The notes under the pieces: model-generated
Database searches by the model: none
Seen by the model: the letters and a program-made list of their open reading frames with translations, nothing else
What the model was told of the DNA's origin: nothing
Position numbers and translations under genes: made by a program
Shown here: piece after piece, positions 42,557 to 50,281 of the stretch
Layout of the letters: each line of letters starts with the position of its first letter
Numbering within the stretch: the first letter of the stretch is position 1
NCBI GenBank assembly: GCA_017303875.1
Contig: JAFLBP010000015.1
Coordinates: 62,001 to 126,000, forward strand
Direction of reading: 5' to 3'
From: Chitinophagales bacterium
Lineage (GTDB): Bacteria; Bacteroidota; Bacteroidia; Chitinophagales; Saprospiraceae
Length of the DNA stretch: 64,000 nt

Positions 42557-43657
42557 ATGATTATGCACCGATCTGGAAAGTTACGGACTGCGGCGGTTGT
42601 GATACTGTTGCCGTTTGTTTTATTTGGTACAGCCTGCAAGGTCAATCAGAGCCGCTCTGACACCCGGCCGCTGCTGATACAGGAACAAGGCAGCTTTGCC
42701 GTGGGAGGCAAGGTAATCGCTAATCCGGGTAAATTCGACCCTTACAAACCTGCGCCTGCCGGACAAACCTATCACGGCGATCACTTGTACACGTTTTATC
42801 AGGTGCCAGTAAATGCCCGCCGCTATCCGCTGGTGATGTGGCATGGTATCGGTCAATTTTCAAAGACCTGGGAAACCACGCCCGATGGCCGCGAGGGGTT
42901 TCAGAATATTTTTTTACGAAAAAAATATCCGGTCTACCTGATTGATCAGCCTCGTCGGGGTAATGCGGCACGGGGTACGGTGGAAGGCGCGATCAGCCCA
43001 ACGCCAGACGAACAAGGCTGGTTTGGGACATTCCGCCTCGGTATCTGGCCCGACTATTTTGAGGGTGTTCAATTCGCCAGGGACTCTGCTACGCTGAATC
43101 AATATTTTCGGCAAATGGTACCCAACGTCGGGCCGATTGATATTCAGGTAAATACGGAAGCAGTTTCGGCGCTGTTTGATAAAATTGGAGAAGGAGTACT
43201 GGTAACACATTCCCATTCGGGGGGCATGGGCTGGCGTACTGCTGTTAAAAATCAGAAGGTTAAAGCCATTGTTTCCTACGAACCTGGAAGCGGCTTTCTG
43301 TTTCCCGAAGGTGAGGTGCCCCCACCGATGCCCAGTTCGGGTGGTACTTTGGAAGCAACGGGTATTCCGATGAGTGATTTTTTAAAGCTCACTAAAATTC
43401 CGATTGTCATCTATTATGGCGATTTTATCGCAAAAGAACCCACCAACGCCCCTGGGCCCGACGGCTGGCGCGTGCGTCTGGCGATGGCAAAGTTGTGGCG
43501 GGATTGTGTAAACCGGCATGGAGGGGATGTTACGGTGGTGCATTTGCCGGAAATTGGGATCAAAGGGAATACCCATTTCCCTTTTTCTGATTTGAATAAT
43601 CTGGAAATCGCCGAACTCATGTCGAATTGGTTAACATTAAAAAAACTTGACAAGTAA
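42557..43657 (+). CDS. Alpha/beta hydrolase, probable lipoprotein esterase
   Basis: 366 residues. A signal sequence with a lipobox-like FGTAC (lipidation at C27) exports it. The fold is alpha/beta hydrolase: YPLVMWHGIGQFSKTWETT (oxyanion region, HG), YLIDQPRRGNA, a nucleophile elbow VTHSHSGGMGW with Ser between two His (the G-x-S-x-G equivalent is H-S-H-S-G-G), IPIVIYYGDFI, and a C-terminal GIKGNTHFPFSD supplying the likely catalytic His. It belongs to an esterase-like group found next to similar hydrolases in soil bacteria. It is the first gene of a four-gene operon; one base separates it from the next ATG. Confidence 0.82.
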   Translation: MIMHRSGKLRTAAVVILLPFVLFGTACKVNQSRSDTRPLLIQEQGSFAVGGKVIANPGKFDPYKPAPAGQTYHGDHLYTFYQVPVNARRYPLVMWHGIGQFSKTWETTPDGREGFQNIFLRKKYPVYLIDQPRRGNAARGTVEGAISPTPDEQGWFGTFRLGIWPDYFEGVQFARDSATLNQYFRQMVPNVGPIDIQVNTEAVSALFDKIGEGVLVTHSHSGGMGWRTAVKNQKVKAIVSYEPGSGFLFPEGEVPPPMPSSGGTLEATGIPMSDFLKLTKIPIVIYYGDFIAKEPTNAPGPDGWRVRLAMAKLWRDCVNRHGGDVTVVHLPEIGIKGNTHFPFSDLNNLEIAELMSNWLTLKKLDK

Positions 43658-43658
43658 T

Positions 43659-44711
43659 ATGAAAAAACACATTTTAAAACGCATCATAATGAGCCTGTTA
43701 ACACTTTCCGGCCTTACGGCTTCGGCTCAAACCCAATTGCAAAATCCATTTGGCCTCGTCTACCAAAATGCAATTGTGCAAAATATGCCCGGACAGGTAA
43801 ACATACATCCTGTGACGTATCAGCTCAACGGACTTTCCATTTCGGCCAATGTTTATACGCCCGCCCGATATGACACAGCCACGCGCTACCCGGCTGTCGT
43901 GGTGGCGCATCCTAATGGCGGCGTGAAAGAACAGGTGGCCGGGCTATACGCGCAGCGCCTCGCTGAACTTGGATACATCACAATTGCCGCAGATGCAGCC
44001 TATCAGGGTGCGAGCGGCGGAACTCCACGCAATGTAGACAAACCCGCGTTCCGAATTGAAGATATTCGTGGCATGGCCGATTTTATCAGCCAATATGCAG
44101 GTGTAGACCCCAGCAAACTTGGCTTATTGGGCATTTGTGGCGGCGGTGGATATGCACTCGCTGCGGCACAAACAGACAAACGTTTCAAAGTGGTTGCTAC
44201 GCTAAGCATGTTTAATTCCGGTATTGTGCGCAAAAACGGGTTTATGAATTCCGGACTTTCAACAATTCAACAACGTATTCAACAGGCATCGGCAGCCCGG
44301 GCACAGGAGGCGGCAGGCGGCCCCGTACTGTACGCCAACGAAACCAAAACTACTGATGCGCAGGCCGATAAAATGCCCTTTGATTTGTATCGGGAGGGCC
44401 ATTATTACTACAACAAAACCCATGCGCACCCCAATTCCACATTCCGATATACCCTGAGCAGCTTGCTTGATCTGATGGAGTTTGATGCCGCCGCCAATAT
44501 GGATTTGATTAATCAGCCGCTGCTGATGATGGCCGGAAGCAAGTCAGACAGCTATTACATGACAGACAATGCCTTTGCTCAGGCTACCGGCACGAGCGTA
44601 AAAGAGCTGTTCCTGATTCCCGGCGCTACGCATATTCAAACCTATTATGTGCCGGAATATGTGGATAAAGCCCTTGAAAAACTTCAGGAATTTTATAAAA
44701 AACACCTCTAA
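43659..44711 (+). CDS. Dienelactone-hydrolase-like alpha/beta hydrolase, exported
   Basis: 350 residues from the ATG at 43659, which begins MKKHILKRIIMSLLTL with cleavage after SAQ; the TTG at 43647 is an upstream alternative. The nucleophile elbow is LGLLGICGGGGYALAAA: a Cys stands where most alpha/beta hydrolases have Ser, as in dienelactone hydrolases (GxCxG). Other features are YPAVVVAHPNGGVKEQ (oxyanion region), FRIEDIRGMADFI, LLMMAGSKSDSYYM (acid) and IPGATHIQTYY (His). It probably cleaves esters or lactones in the periplasm. The C-terminal YKKHL runs into a small hairpin before the next gene. Confidence 0.82.
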   Translation: MKKHILKRIIMSLLTLSGLTASAQTQLQNPFGLVYQNAIVQNMPGQVNIHPVTYQLNGLSISANVYTPARYDTATRYPAVVVAHPNGGVKEQVAGLYAQRLAELGYITIAADAAYQGASGGTPRNVDKPAFRIEDIRGMADFISQYAGVDPSKLGLLGICGGGGYALAAAQTDKRFKVVATLSMFNSGIVRKNGFMNSGLSTIQQRIQQASAARAQEAAGGPVLYANETKTTDAQADKMPFDLYREGHYYYNKTHAHPNSTFRYTLSSLLDLMEFDAAANMDLINQPLLMMAGSKSDSYYMTDNAFAQATGTSVKELFLIPGATHIQTYYVPEYVDKALEKLQEFYKKHL

Positions 44712-44725
44712 AGCAGGTGTGGTTT
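44702..44725 (+). terminator. Weak intra-operon hairpin
   Basis: ACACCT (44702-44707) and AGGTGT (44715-44720) form a 6-bp stem followed by GGTTTTT. It overlaps the last codons of the preceding gene and lies 24 bp before the next ATG, so it could attenuate expression of the downstream genes; the stem is short. Confidence 0.35.
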
Positions 44726-44748
44726 TTATCACGCAAACCATCATTTTT

Positions 44749-46386
44749 ATGAAATACGCGCTTGCTTTTTTTGCGTTTTTAATACTGTCTTGTACTGCAA
44801 AAGTACCTACAGTACCGGATTCGGATAACCGAATCACTATACAGACGCAATCCGGAAGGCTACGAGGTGTTGTAGAAAACGGCATTGCCATTTTTAAAGG
44901 TATCCCGTACGCTGCGCCACCGACTGGCGGGTTCAGGTGGCGGCCTCCGCAGCCGGCTGCCGCTTGGGAAGGTGTTCGGGATGCTTTTGCTTTTGGCCCC
45001 GACTGCGCTCAGTCAGGGTGGGGCGGTGCGCCGGGAACTATCATAAAAGGTTCATCTGAGGATTGCCTGTACCTCAATGTATGGGCACCGGCTGGCGTGA
45101 AAGCCAAATCAAAATTGCCCGTCATGGTCTGGATTCACGGTGGCGGATTTGTTGGCGGTAGTGGTTCAGGCCCGGAAACTTCGGGCGTTGGGTTTGCCCA
45201 GCAAGGCGTTGTTTTAGTTGCCATCAACTACCGGCTCGGACGGCTTGGTTTTTTTGCACACCCTGCCCTGACCCGGGAGCATCCGGAGGAACCTAAAGGG
45301 AACTACGGCTACATGGATCAGATTGCCGCGTTAAAATGGGTACGGGATAATATCGCCGCTTTCGGTGGTGACCCCGGAAATGTTACGATTTTCGGCTTTT
45401 CAGCAGGGGGCGTTTCTGTGCATTCACTTATGACTATTCCGGCAGCCAAAGGGCTTTTCCACAAAGCAATTTGCCAGTCGAGCGGCGGCAGGGATGGTGT
45501 TCTCACCGGGCGGCCCTTGCGCCAGGAAAATGCAGATCCGTTTTATGCCGTCTCAGCAGAAACAATCGGGTTAAATTTTGCAAAAAAACATGGCATTGAA
45601 GGGTACGGTGAAGATGTTTTGACGAAACTTCGTGGCCTGAGCGTGGAAGAGATTGTCGATGGCGGACAGGAAACAGACGGCTCCGGCGGCCCGAGAATTT
45701 ATTCCGGACCAATATTAGACGGTAAACTTGTAGTTGAAACCGCCGAAGCCGCCTACAAGGCCGGAAGGCAGGCAAAAGTGCCGCTTATGATTGGTTCAAA
45801 TAGCGCAGAAATTAGTGGAAATTTTGTAAATACAGCTGATTCAAAAGCAAAGCTTTTTGCCTTATTCGGTGATTTGGAAACTGAAGCAAGAAACGCCTAT
45901 GATCCGGATGGGAGCAAAGACTTTGCCGAAGTACTCACAAAATTCAATACCGACTGGGTATGGTCGGAACCCGCACGAATGACCGCCCGGGCATGGATAA
46001 AAAGCCAACCCAGGGTCTATTTTTACCAGTTTTCCTATGTCCCTTCCGTTATGCGCGAACGCATGAAATATGGTGCCGGACATGGCTCTGAAGTCGCCTA
46101 TGTTTTCAATACACTCAATCATCGAAGGGGAATTGAAACGATAAGTACTGACGACCTAAAGGTTGCACAATTAATGCAAGGTTACTGGGTCAGTTTCGCC
46201 AGAAACGGCGATCCCAATCGCTCGGATCTGCCACAATGGCCTGTTTTTTCCTTGGATAAAGAAGCAATTCTGGATGTTGAGCAGGACGGCAAAGCTGTAG
46301 GGAAACCAGACCCTCGCAAGGCGCGTCTTGACGTAATTGACCAATCGGATAAATGGAGAACCCGTTTGCAATCAAGGGGAATATAA
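44749..46386 (+). CDS. Type B carboxylesterase lipoprotein
   Basis: 545 residues from the ATG at 44749 (MKYALAFFAFLILSC, lipidation at C15). A longer frame from 44647 would overlap the preceding gene and place the signal peptide 34 residues in. The type B carboxylesterase/lipase family (PF00135) is clear: GIPYAAPPTGGFRWRPPQPA, SEDCLYLNVWAP, VWIHGGGFVGGS (oxyanion hole), nucleophile Ser in TIFGFSAGGVSVHSL, acid in SNSAEISGNF region, and His in YGAGHGSEVAYVF. It hydrolyses carboxylic esters in the periplasm or at the outer membrane. It is the third gene of the AraC-linked operon. Confidence 0.92.
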   Translation: MKYALAFFAFLILSCTAKVPTVPDSDNRITIQTQSGRLRGVVENGIAIFKGIPYAAPPTGGFRWRPPQPAAAWEGVRDAFAFGPDCAQSGWGGAPGTIIKGSSEDCLYLNVWAPAGVKAKSKLPVMVWIHGGGFVGGSGSGPETSGVGFAQQGVVLVAINYRLGRLGFFAHPALTREHPEEPKGNYGYMDQIAALKWVRDNIAAFGGDPGNVTIFGFSAGGVSVHSLMTIPAAKGLFHKAICQSSGGRDGVLTGRPLRQENADPFYAVSAETIGLNFAKKHGIEGYGEDVLTKLRGLSVEEIVDGGQETDGSGGPRIYSGPILDGKLVVETAEAAYKAGRQAKVPLMIGSNSAEISGNFVNTADSKAKLFALFGDLETEARNAYDPDGSKDFAEVLTKFNTDWVWSEPARMTARAWIKSQPRVYFYQFSYVPSVMRERMKYGAGHGSEVAYVFNTLNHRRGIETISTDDLKVAQLMQGYWVSFARNGDPNRSDLPQWPVFSLDKEAILDVEQDGKAVGKPDPRKARLDVIDQSDKWRTRLQSRGI

Positions 46387-46407
46387 CCTTAAAAAAACAT
46401 GCCGATC

Positions 46408-47541
46408 ATGAAAAAAATCCTGTCCCTCGTCCTATTCATAGGCATCAGTTGTCTGGGAAATTTGTTTGCACAAAATCAGCCTCCAGCCAATGCGTTGAAC
46501 CCGCAACAAAAAAGCATAGTTGCCATTGCTGCCCTGACGGCCAGGGGCGATTTGCCAGGCTTGAAAATTGAGTTGAACAAAGGACTGGATGCCGGACTGA
46601 GCATTCTCAAAATCAAGGAATGCATCATTCACGCCTATGCGTATTGTGGCTTTCCACGAAGTATCCGGGGGTTTCAAGCTTTTATGGAAGTGCTTGACGA
46701 CAGAAAGTCAAGGGGCATAGCGGATATAATGGGTGTAGCAACATCGCCTGTAAATCAAAATGGCAGCAAATATGAACGCGGTAAAGCCATACTCAACGAA
46801 CTGGTAAACGCACCGCAGGGGCGTCCGCAACCGGGTTATGCTGTATTTGCACCGGTCATTGATACTTTTTTGAAAGAACATTTATTTGCCGATCTTTTTG
46901 AGCGCAATGCACTGACTTACGCGGAGCGGGAATTAGTCACAGTTTCCGTGCTGAGTGTCATTGGCGGAGCGGAGCCGATGTTGCGCAGCCATTTGTCCAT
47001 TTGCCTGAATGTAGGTTTGAACTCCGAACAACTGATAGATTTCATACAAATTATACAAGTCGTTTTGGGTAAAAATGAGGCAGAAAAAGCGGCATTCGTC
47101 TTGAATGAAGTCCTTGGGAAAACGGCCATAGTGATCCAGCCGGAGGAGGAGGCTGCAAAGGCAGCTTTTCCGAAAGGAGAGCAAGTAAACAGCCCATATT
47201 TCACGGGAACCGTATGGCTCCAAATGCTGGTCGGCGCCGATACTACTTTTAATATCAACGCAGGTAATGTCACCTTCGAGCCTGGGGCCAGGACGCACTG
47301 GCATGTTCATCCGGGAGGCCAAATACTGTTGGTGACAAGCGGTAACGGGCGCTATCAGGAGTTTGGGAAGCCCGTGATGAAAATCCAGAAAGGCGATGTT
47401 ATAAAATGTGATCCGAATGTTAAACACTGGCACGGCGCTGCGCCCGACAGCGCAATGAGTCATATTGCCATAGGTACAAATCAAAACCGAGGCGCTGTTA
47501 AGTGGCTGGAGGCGGTTAAGGAGGAGGAATATCGGCAATGA
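46408..47541 (+). CDS. Carboxymuconolactone decarboxylase-like / cupin fusion protein
   Basis: 377 residues from the ATG at 46408 (MKKILSLVLFIGISCLGNLFAQ signal peptide); 46399 is an in-frame alternative. Two carboxymuconolactone decarboxylase/AhpD-like helical domains lie at about 35-110 (IVAIAALTARGDLPGLKIEL, KIKECIIHAYAYCGFP) and 130-235 (LTYAERELVTVSVLSVIGG, RSHLSICLNVGL). The C-terminal cupin (about 265-365) has the metal-binding HWHVHPGGQ and a second half KCDPNVKHWHGAAPDS. The redox CxxC of AhpD is absent, so peroxidase activity is unlikely; lactone/muconate-type chemistry is possible. Export of such a protein is notable. It closes the AraC-linked operon. Confidence 0.88.
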   Translation: MKKILSLVLFIGISCLGNLFAQNQPPANALNPQQKSIVAIAALTARGDLPGLKIELNKGLDAGLSILKIKECIIHAYAYCGFPRSIRGFQAFMEVLDDRKSRGIADIMGVATSPVNQNGSKYERGKAILNELVNAPQGRPQPGYAVFAPVIDTFLKEHLFADLFERNALTYAERELVTVSVLSVIGGAEPMLRSHLSICLNVGLNSEQLIDFIQIIQVVLGKNEAEKAAFVLNEVLGKTAIVIQPEEEAAKAAFPKGEQVNSPYFTGTVWLQMLVGADTTFNINAGNVTFEPGARTHWHVHPGGQILLVTSGNGRYQEFGKPVMKIQKGDVIKCDPNVKHWHGAAPDSAMSHIAIGTNQNRGAVKWLEAVKEEEYRQ

Positions 47542-47599
47542 CCTTTAGGCTATTGCGGAGCACGGCTGTTGCCCCCTCCAAAAAACTCAAAAAATCAAC

Positions 47600-47607
47600 T
47601 ACCTTTG
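47600..47607 (+). promoter_or_regulatory. -7 element (TACCTTTG) for yjdM
   Basis: TACCTTTG is an exact TAnnTTTG match, 36 bp upstream of the yjdM ATG, and gives the gene its own promoter separate from the upstream operon. A TTG at the usual -33 position is not evident. Confidence 0.65.
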
Positions 47608-47643
47608 CGGCCTTCTATCAAACCTTCTAATTGAAAAAGACAA

Positions 47644-47991
47644 ATGTCTGATGTAACGCTGTGCCCCAAATGCCATTCCGATCTCACTTGGGAAAATGAA
47701 AATCTGATGAGCTGTTCTCAATGCTTTCATGAATGGGATCCCAATGAAGTTGCCTTAGAAACCACAAGCGAAGCGAGCCTCAAAGTGCTTGACTCCAACG
47801 GCAACGAACTCCATGACGGCGATTCAGTAATCGTAATCAAAGACCTGCCCGTAAAAGGTATGCCCAAACCCGTAAAGGCCGGTACCAAAGTGAAAAATAT
47901 CCGCCTCACCGACGGCGACCACAACATCGACTGTAAAATTGAAGGATTCGGCTCAATGGGCCTCAAATCCGAATTCGTCAGAAAAGCGTAG
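47644..47991 (+). CDS. yjdM: Zinc-ribbon protein YjdM (PhnA family)
   Basis: 115 residues, the usual length of the family. An N-terminal zinc ribbon ([21 protein letters not shown]) with two CxxC pairs is followed by the conserved PhnA domain: [40 protein letters not shown] and a C-terminal [13 protein letters not shown]. Despite the old name phnA, members are widespread in genomes without phosphonate genes, and no phosphonate pathway is visible here; their role is unknown. The gene has its own consensus -7 box and is followed by a long AT-rich inverted repeat. Confidence 0.93.
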   Translation: MSDVTLCPKCHSDLTWENENLMSCSQCFHEWDPNEVALETTSEASLKVLDSNGNELHDGDSVIVIKDLPVKGMPKPVKAGTKVKNIRLTDGDHNIDCKIEGFGSMGLKSEFVRKA

Positions 47992-48000
47992 TGAAGTAAC

Positions 48001-48123
48001 GATGAATGATGAATGATTTTGGATGCTTGATTTTTGATTTTTAAAGAATCAAATTGTTGATAATCAACACATTGGGCCACATAATTCAAAATCAAGCATT
48101 CAAAATCCAAAATTAAAAATTAT
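48001..48123. repeat. AT-rich inverted repeat 3' of yjdM with GATGAATGA words
   Basis: After GATGAATGATGAATGATTTT (48001-48020), a left arm GATTTTGGATGCTTGATTTT (48014-48033) faces a right arm at about 48082-48123 containing CAAAATCAAGCATTCAAAAT. A small inner hairpin TGTTGATAATCAACA (48055-48069) sits in the loop. It begins about 10 bp after the yjdM stop. The GATGAATGA words also follow two other genes in this window. Confidence 0.75.
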
Positions 48124-48161
48124 CATAGTCGCCCAACTATTGACGAACCTTTGGCGTACTT

Positions 48162-48176
48162 TAGGTATCATACCTA
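48162..48176. promoter_or_regulatory. Perfect palindrome TAGGTAT-C-ATACCTA near a start codon
   Basis: A 7-bp perfect dyad with a one-base centre ends 27 bp before the ATG at 48204 and directly follows a near-consensus -7 box (AACCTTTG, 48146-48153). If that box is used, the palindrome overlaps the transcription start, the usual place for a repressor operator. Confidence 0.5.
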
Positions 48177-48203
48177 TTACGGTATGCTAAAACCTGATCT
48201 TAC

Positions 48204-49220
48204 ATGAAACACTTCTTGTTGTTCGTCGCCATTTTATGCACTTCTCCGCTTGCCGCACAATTGCCTTTTGAATTAAACAAATTGGATGGCCGCTGGTACT
48301 CCGGCTCGAAAGAAGCGCCAATTTGTACCCACTGGAATTTTATTTCCGATGCGCTGCTCGAAAACCATACTTATGTGCTGAAGGGCAGCGATACCCTCAC
48401 GCAGTTCCGCGCGCGGGTCTACCAGGAAGCCAATAAAACCATCATGGAATATCGGGAACCTGGTGATAAGGTTCACATGTTTGAACTCAGTTTTGCAGAC
48501 AAAAATACCTTGTCGTGGCAAAATCAGAACCCCGGCGCCACGCCAACCTGTTTGTTAATTAATTTTATGACTGTCAATAAATTAGCATATAAAGGGGTAG
48601 GCTTTGAGGAGCAAACTTTCCGGCATTCCAAAGGCGCGCCGCTTCAAGTGGGATTCGGCGTACAGGGCGGCCTGGCGCATCATAATTTAAGGCATCAAAA
48701 GATCATGCCGCTACTTGCGCAAGCACCGGCAGCCAGCTTTTCGGAGGGTATTCCGGGACAAAATTTTTCATTTTTCCTGAAATTCAAACGCGGCAAATCG
48801 CCACTCAGCCTGAACGTGGAAGCGGGAATTCTGCACCTGCGCTACAATGTCCGCTATGCCATGTCGGCGCCCGGGCAGGTATTTGTTCGGGAAGGGCAGG
48901 TGGACTATGCGCACCGCTATGTAGCCGTGCTGCCGGAAGGACGATTCGGCAAGCGCCAGAACTGGAGCTTTTTTGCCGGTATGATGATGAGCGATAACTA
49001 CGCAATCAAATACGGCGGCAACCTGTTGGAGCCGTTTACCGGCGCAGAACAGAATATCGCGACGCCCAAACCATCCTCCCTGAAAATGGGCTTAAGCCCT
49101 GTGCTGGGCATGAGTTGGGGCCCTTCGTTTTTGGCAAAAGGCCCCATTAAGCCTGCACTGACCCTGCGCATGACGGGGCACCGGGTGTACAGCCTCGGTT
49201 TTCGGGTAGATTTTAAATAG
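48204..49220 (+). CDS. Hypothetical exported protein: DUF6265-like domain plus beta-barrel
   Basis: 338 residues, signal peptide to about residue 18 (SPLAAQ). Residues about 20-130 resemble the lipocalin-like DUF6265 fold: LNKLDGRWYSGSKEAPICTHW, YVLKGSDTLTQFRARVYQE, LSWQNQNPGATPTCLLINF. The rest (about 140-338) is rich in alternating aromatic residues (FSFFLKFKRGKSPLSLNVEAG, NWSFFAGMMMSDNYAIKYGG) and ends YSLGFRVDFK, consistent with an outer-membrane beta-barrel. The fusion of a soluble lipocalin-like domain with a barrel is the only clue to function. A palindromic operator candidate lies just upstream. Confidence 0.7.
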   Translation: MKHFLLFVAILCTSPLAAQLPFELNKLDGRWYSGSKEAPICTHWNFISDALLENHTYVLKGSDTLTQFRARVYQEANKTIMEYREPGDKVHMFELSFADKNTLSWQNQNPGATPTCLLINFMTVNKLAYKGVGFEEQTFRHSKGAPLQVGFGVQGGLAHHNLRHQKIMPLLAQAPAASFSEGIPGQNFSFFLKFKRGKSPLSLNVEAGILHLRYNVRYAMSAPGQVFVREGQVDYAHRYVAVLPEGRFGKRQNWSFFAGMMMSDNYAIKYGGNLLEPFTGAEQNIATPKPSSLKMGLSPVLGMSWGPSFLAKGPIKPALTLRMTGHRVYSLGFRVDFK

Positions 49221-49237
49221 GGTAGGGCCGTGGCGTA

Positions 49238-49981
49238 TCAAATCGTCATGCCGCCGTCTACGCTCAGGGTCGCGCCGTTGATGTACGCCGCGTCGTCGGA
49301 GGCCAAAAAGGCGTAGGCGGCGGCGATTTCTTCGGGTTTGCCGAGGCGCTGCAAAGGCGTTTTTTCGCGCATGCCGGCCAGCACATTTTCTGGTACGGTG
49401 CGCATCATATCCGTTTCGATATAGCCGGGCGCGATGGCGTTGGCCGTAATGCCTTTTCGGCCCAGTTCGCGCGCCCAGACTTTGGTCATGGCGATCACGC
49501 CGGCCTTGGTGGCGGCATAGTTGGTTTGTCCGAAATTACCGTACAGCCCCACCACCGAAGAGGCCGAGATGATGCGGCCCCAGTTTTGCGCCTCCATATA
49601 GGGCTGTACCGCTTTGGTGCAGTTAAAAACGCCGGTCAGGTTGACCGAAATAACCTGATCCCATTGTTCCGAGGTCATTTTTTTCAGCGAAGCATCGCGG
49701 GTAATGCCTGCATTATTGACGAGGATATGAATGCCTCCCAGATCGGCATGAACGGCGGCGGCGGCTTCCGTTACGGCGTCCAGGCTACTGGTATTGACTT
49801 TGTAAAAACGGAGGCGGTCGCCGTACTCGCTCCAGCTTTCGCCGAGGGCTTGCATGGCTGCTTCGTTGAGGTCCCAGATGGCAACAGCGGCGCCCTCTTC
49901 GAGGAAGCGGGCTGCGGTGGCCCTGCCGATGCCGCTGGCGCCGCCGGTGATGATGGCTACTTTGCCGGAAAGTGCTTGCAT
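49238..49981 (-). CDS. fabG: Short-chain dehydrogenase, 3-oxoacyl-ACP reductase-like (FabG)
   Basis: 247 residues from the ATG at 49981, the standard FabG length; the frame extends to 50083 but those 34 residues are not FabG-like. The Rossmann motif TGGASGIG (12-19) binds NADP(H), NNAG (89-92) stabilises the sheet, and the catalytic set is S142, Y155 and K159 (NYAATKAG). The C-terminus GYIETDMMRTVPENV and GATLSVDGGMTI are typical. It reduces 3-oxoacyl thioesters to 3-hydroxyacyl thioesters. It is divergent from the symporter-hydrolase gene and near a KASIII-like protein and an acyl-CoA ligase, so it may serve that cluster rather than housekeeping fatty acid synthesis. Confidence 0.88.
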   Translation of the reverse strand: MQALSGKVAIITGGASGIGRATAARFLEEGAAVAIWDLNEAAMQALGESWSEYGDRLRFYKVNTSSLDAVTEAAAAVHADLGGIHILVNNAGITRDASLKKMTSEQWDQVISVNLTGVFNCTKAVQPYMEAQNWGRIISASSVVGLYGNFGQTNYAATKAGVIAMTKVWARELGRKGITANAIAPGYIETDMMRTVPENVLAGMREKTPLQRLGKPEEIAAAYAFLASDDAAYINGATLSVDGGMTI

Positions 49982-50281
49982 ATTGTGTACTTGAGTGTTA
50001 ATAAAATTTTGTGGGGCAAAAGTATGGGTGTCTGAAATTGTGTTTTGATATTTTGTTTGGGTTTTTAAAATGCCTGGTCTCATCTTTTTAAATTTAATGT
50101 AAATAATTGATAATTAGTAAATTAGAGTATTATATTTTATTTAAAGCTGTTTAAGTCGCAAAAAAGTAATTCAAACAGCCCGTTTACCGACCGGAATGCG
50201 AACTTTTACTTTGCTCCTGCAAAAAGGGCCAATCGGCAAACAAAGTTGTTTTTTGATTGCACTTTACAGAAAAAAATATAG
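49982..50281. promoter_or_regulatory. 300-bp divergent, AT-rich promoter region
   Basis: An exact minus-strand -7 box TACTTTTG (CAAAAGTA on plus, 50017-50024) lies 35 bp upstream of the fabG start. For the plus-strand gene at 50282 the best candidate is TACTTTG at 50207-50213, one base short of consensus, which would leave a leader of about 65 bp. The stretch 50088-50160 is strongly AT-rich. No gene or hairpin repeat is present. Confidence 0.55.
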
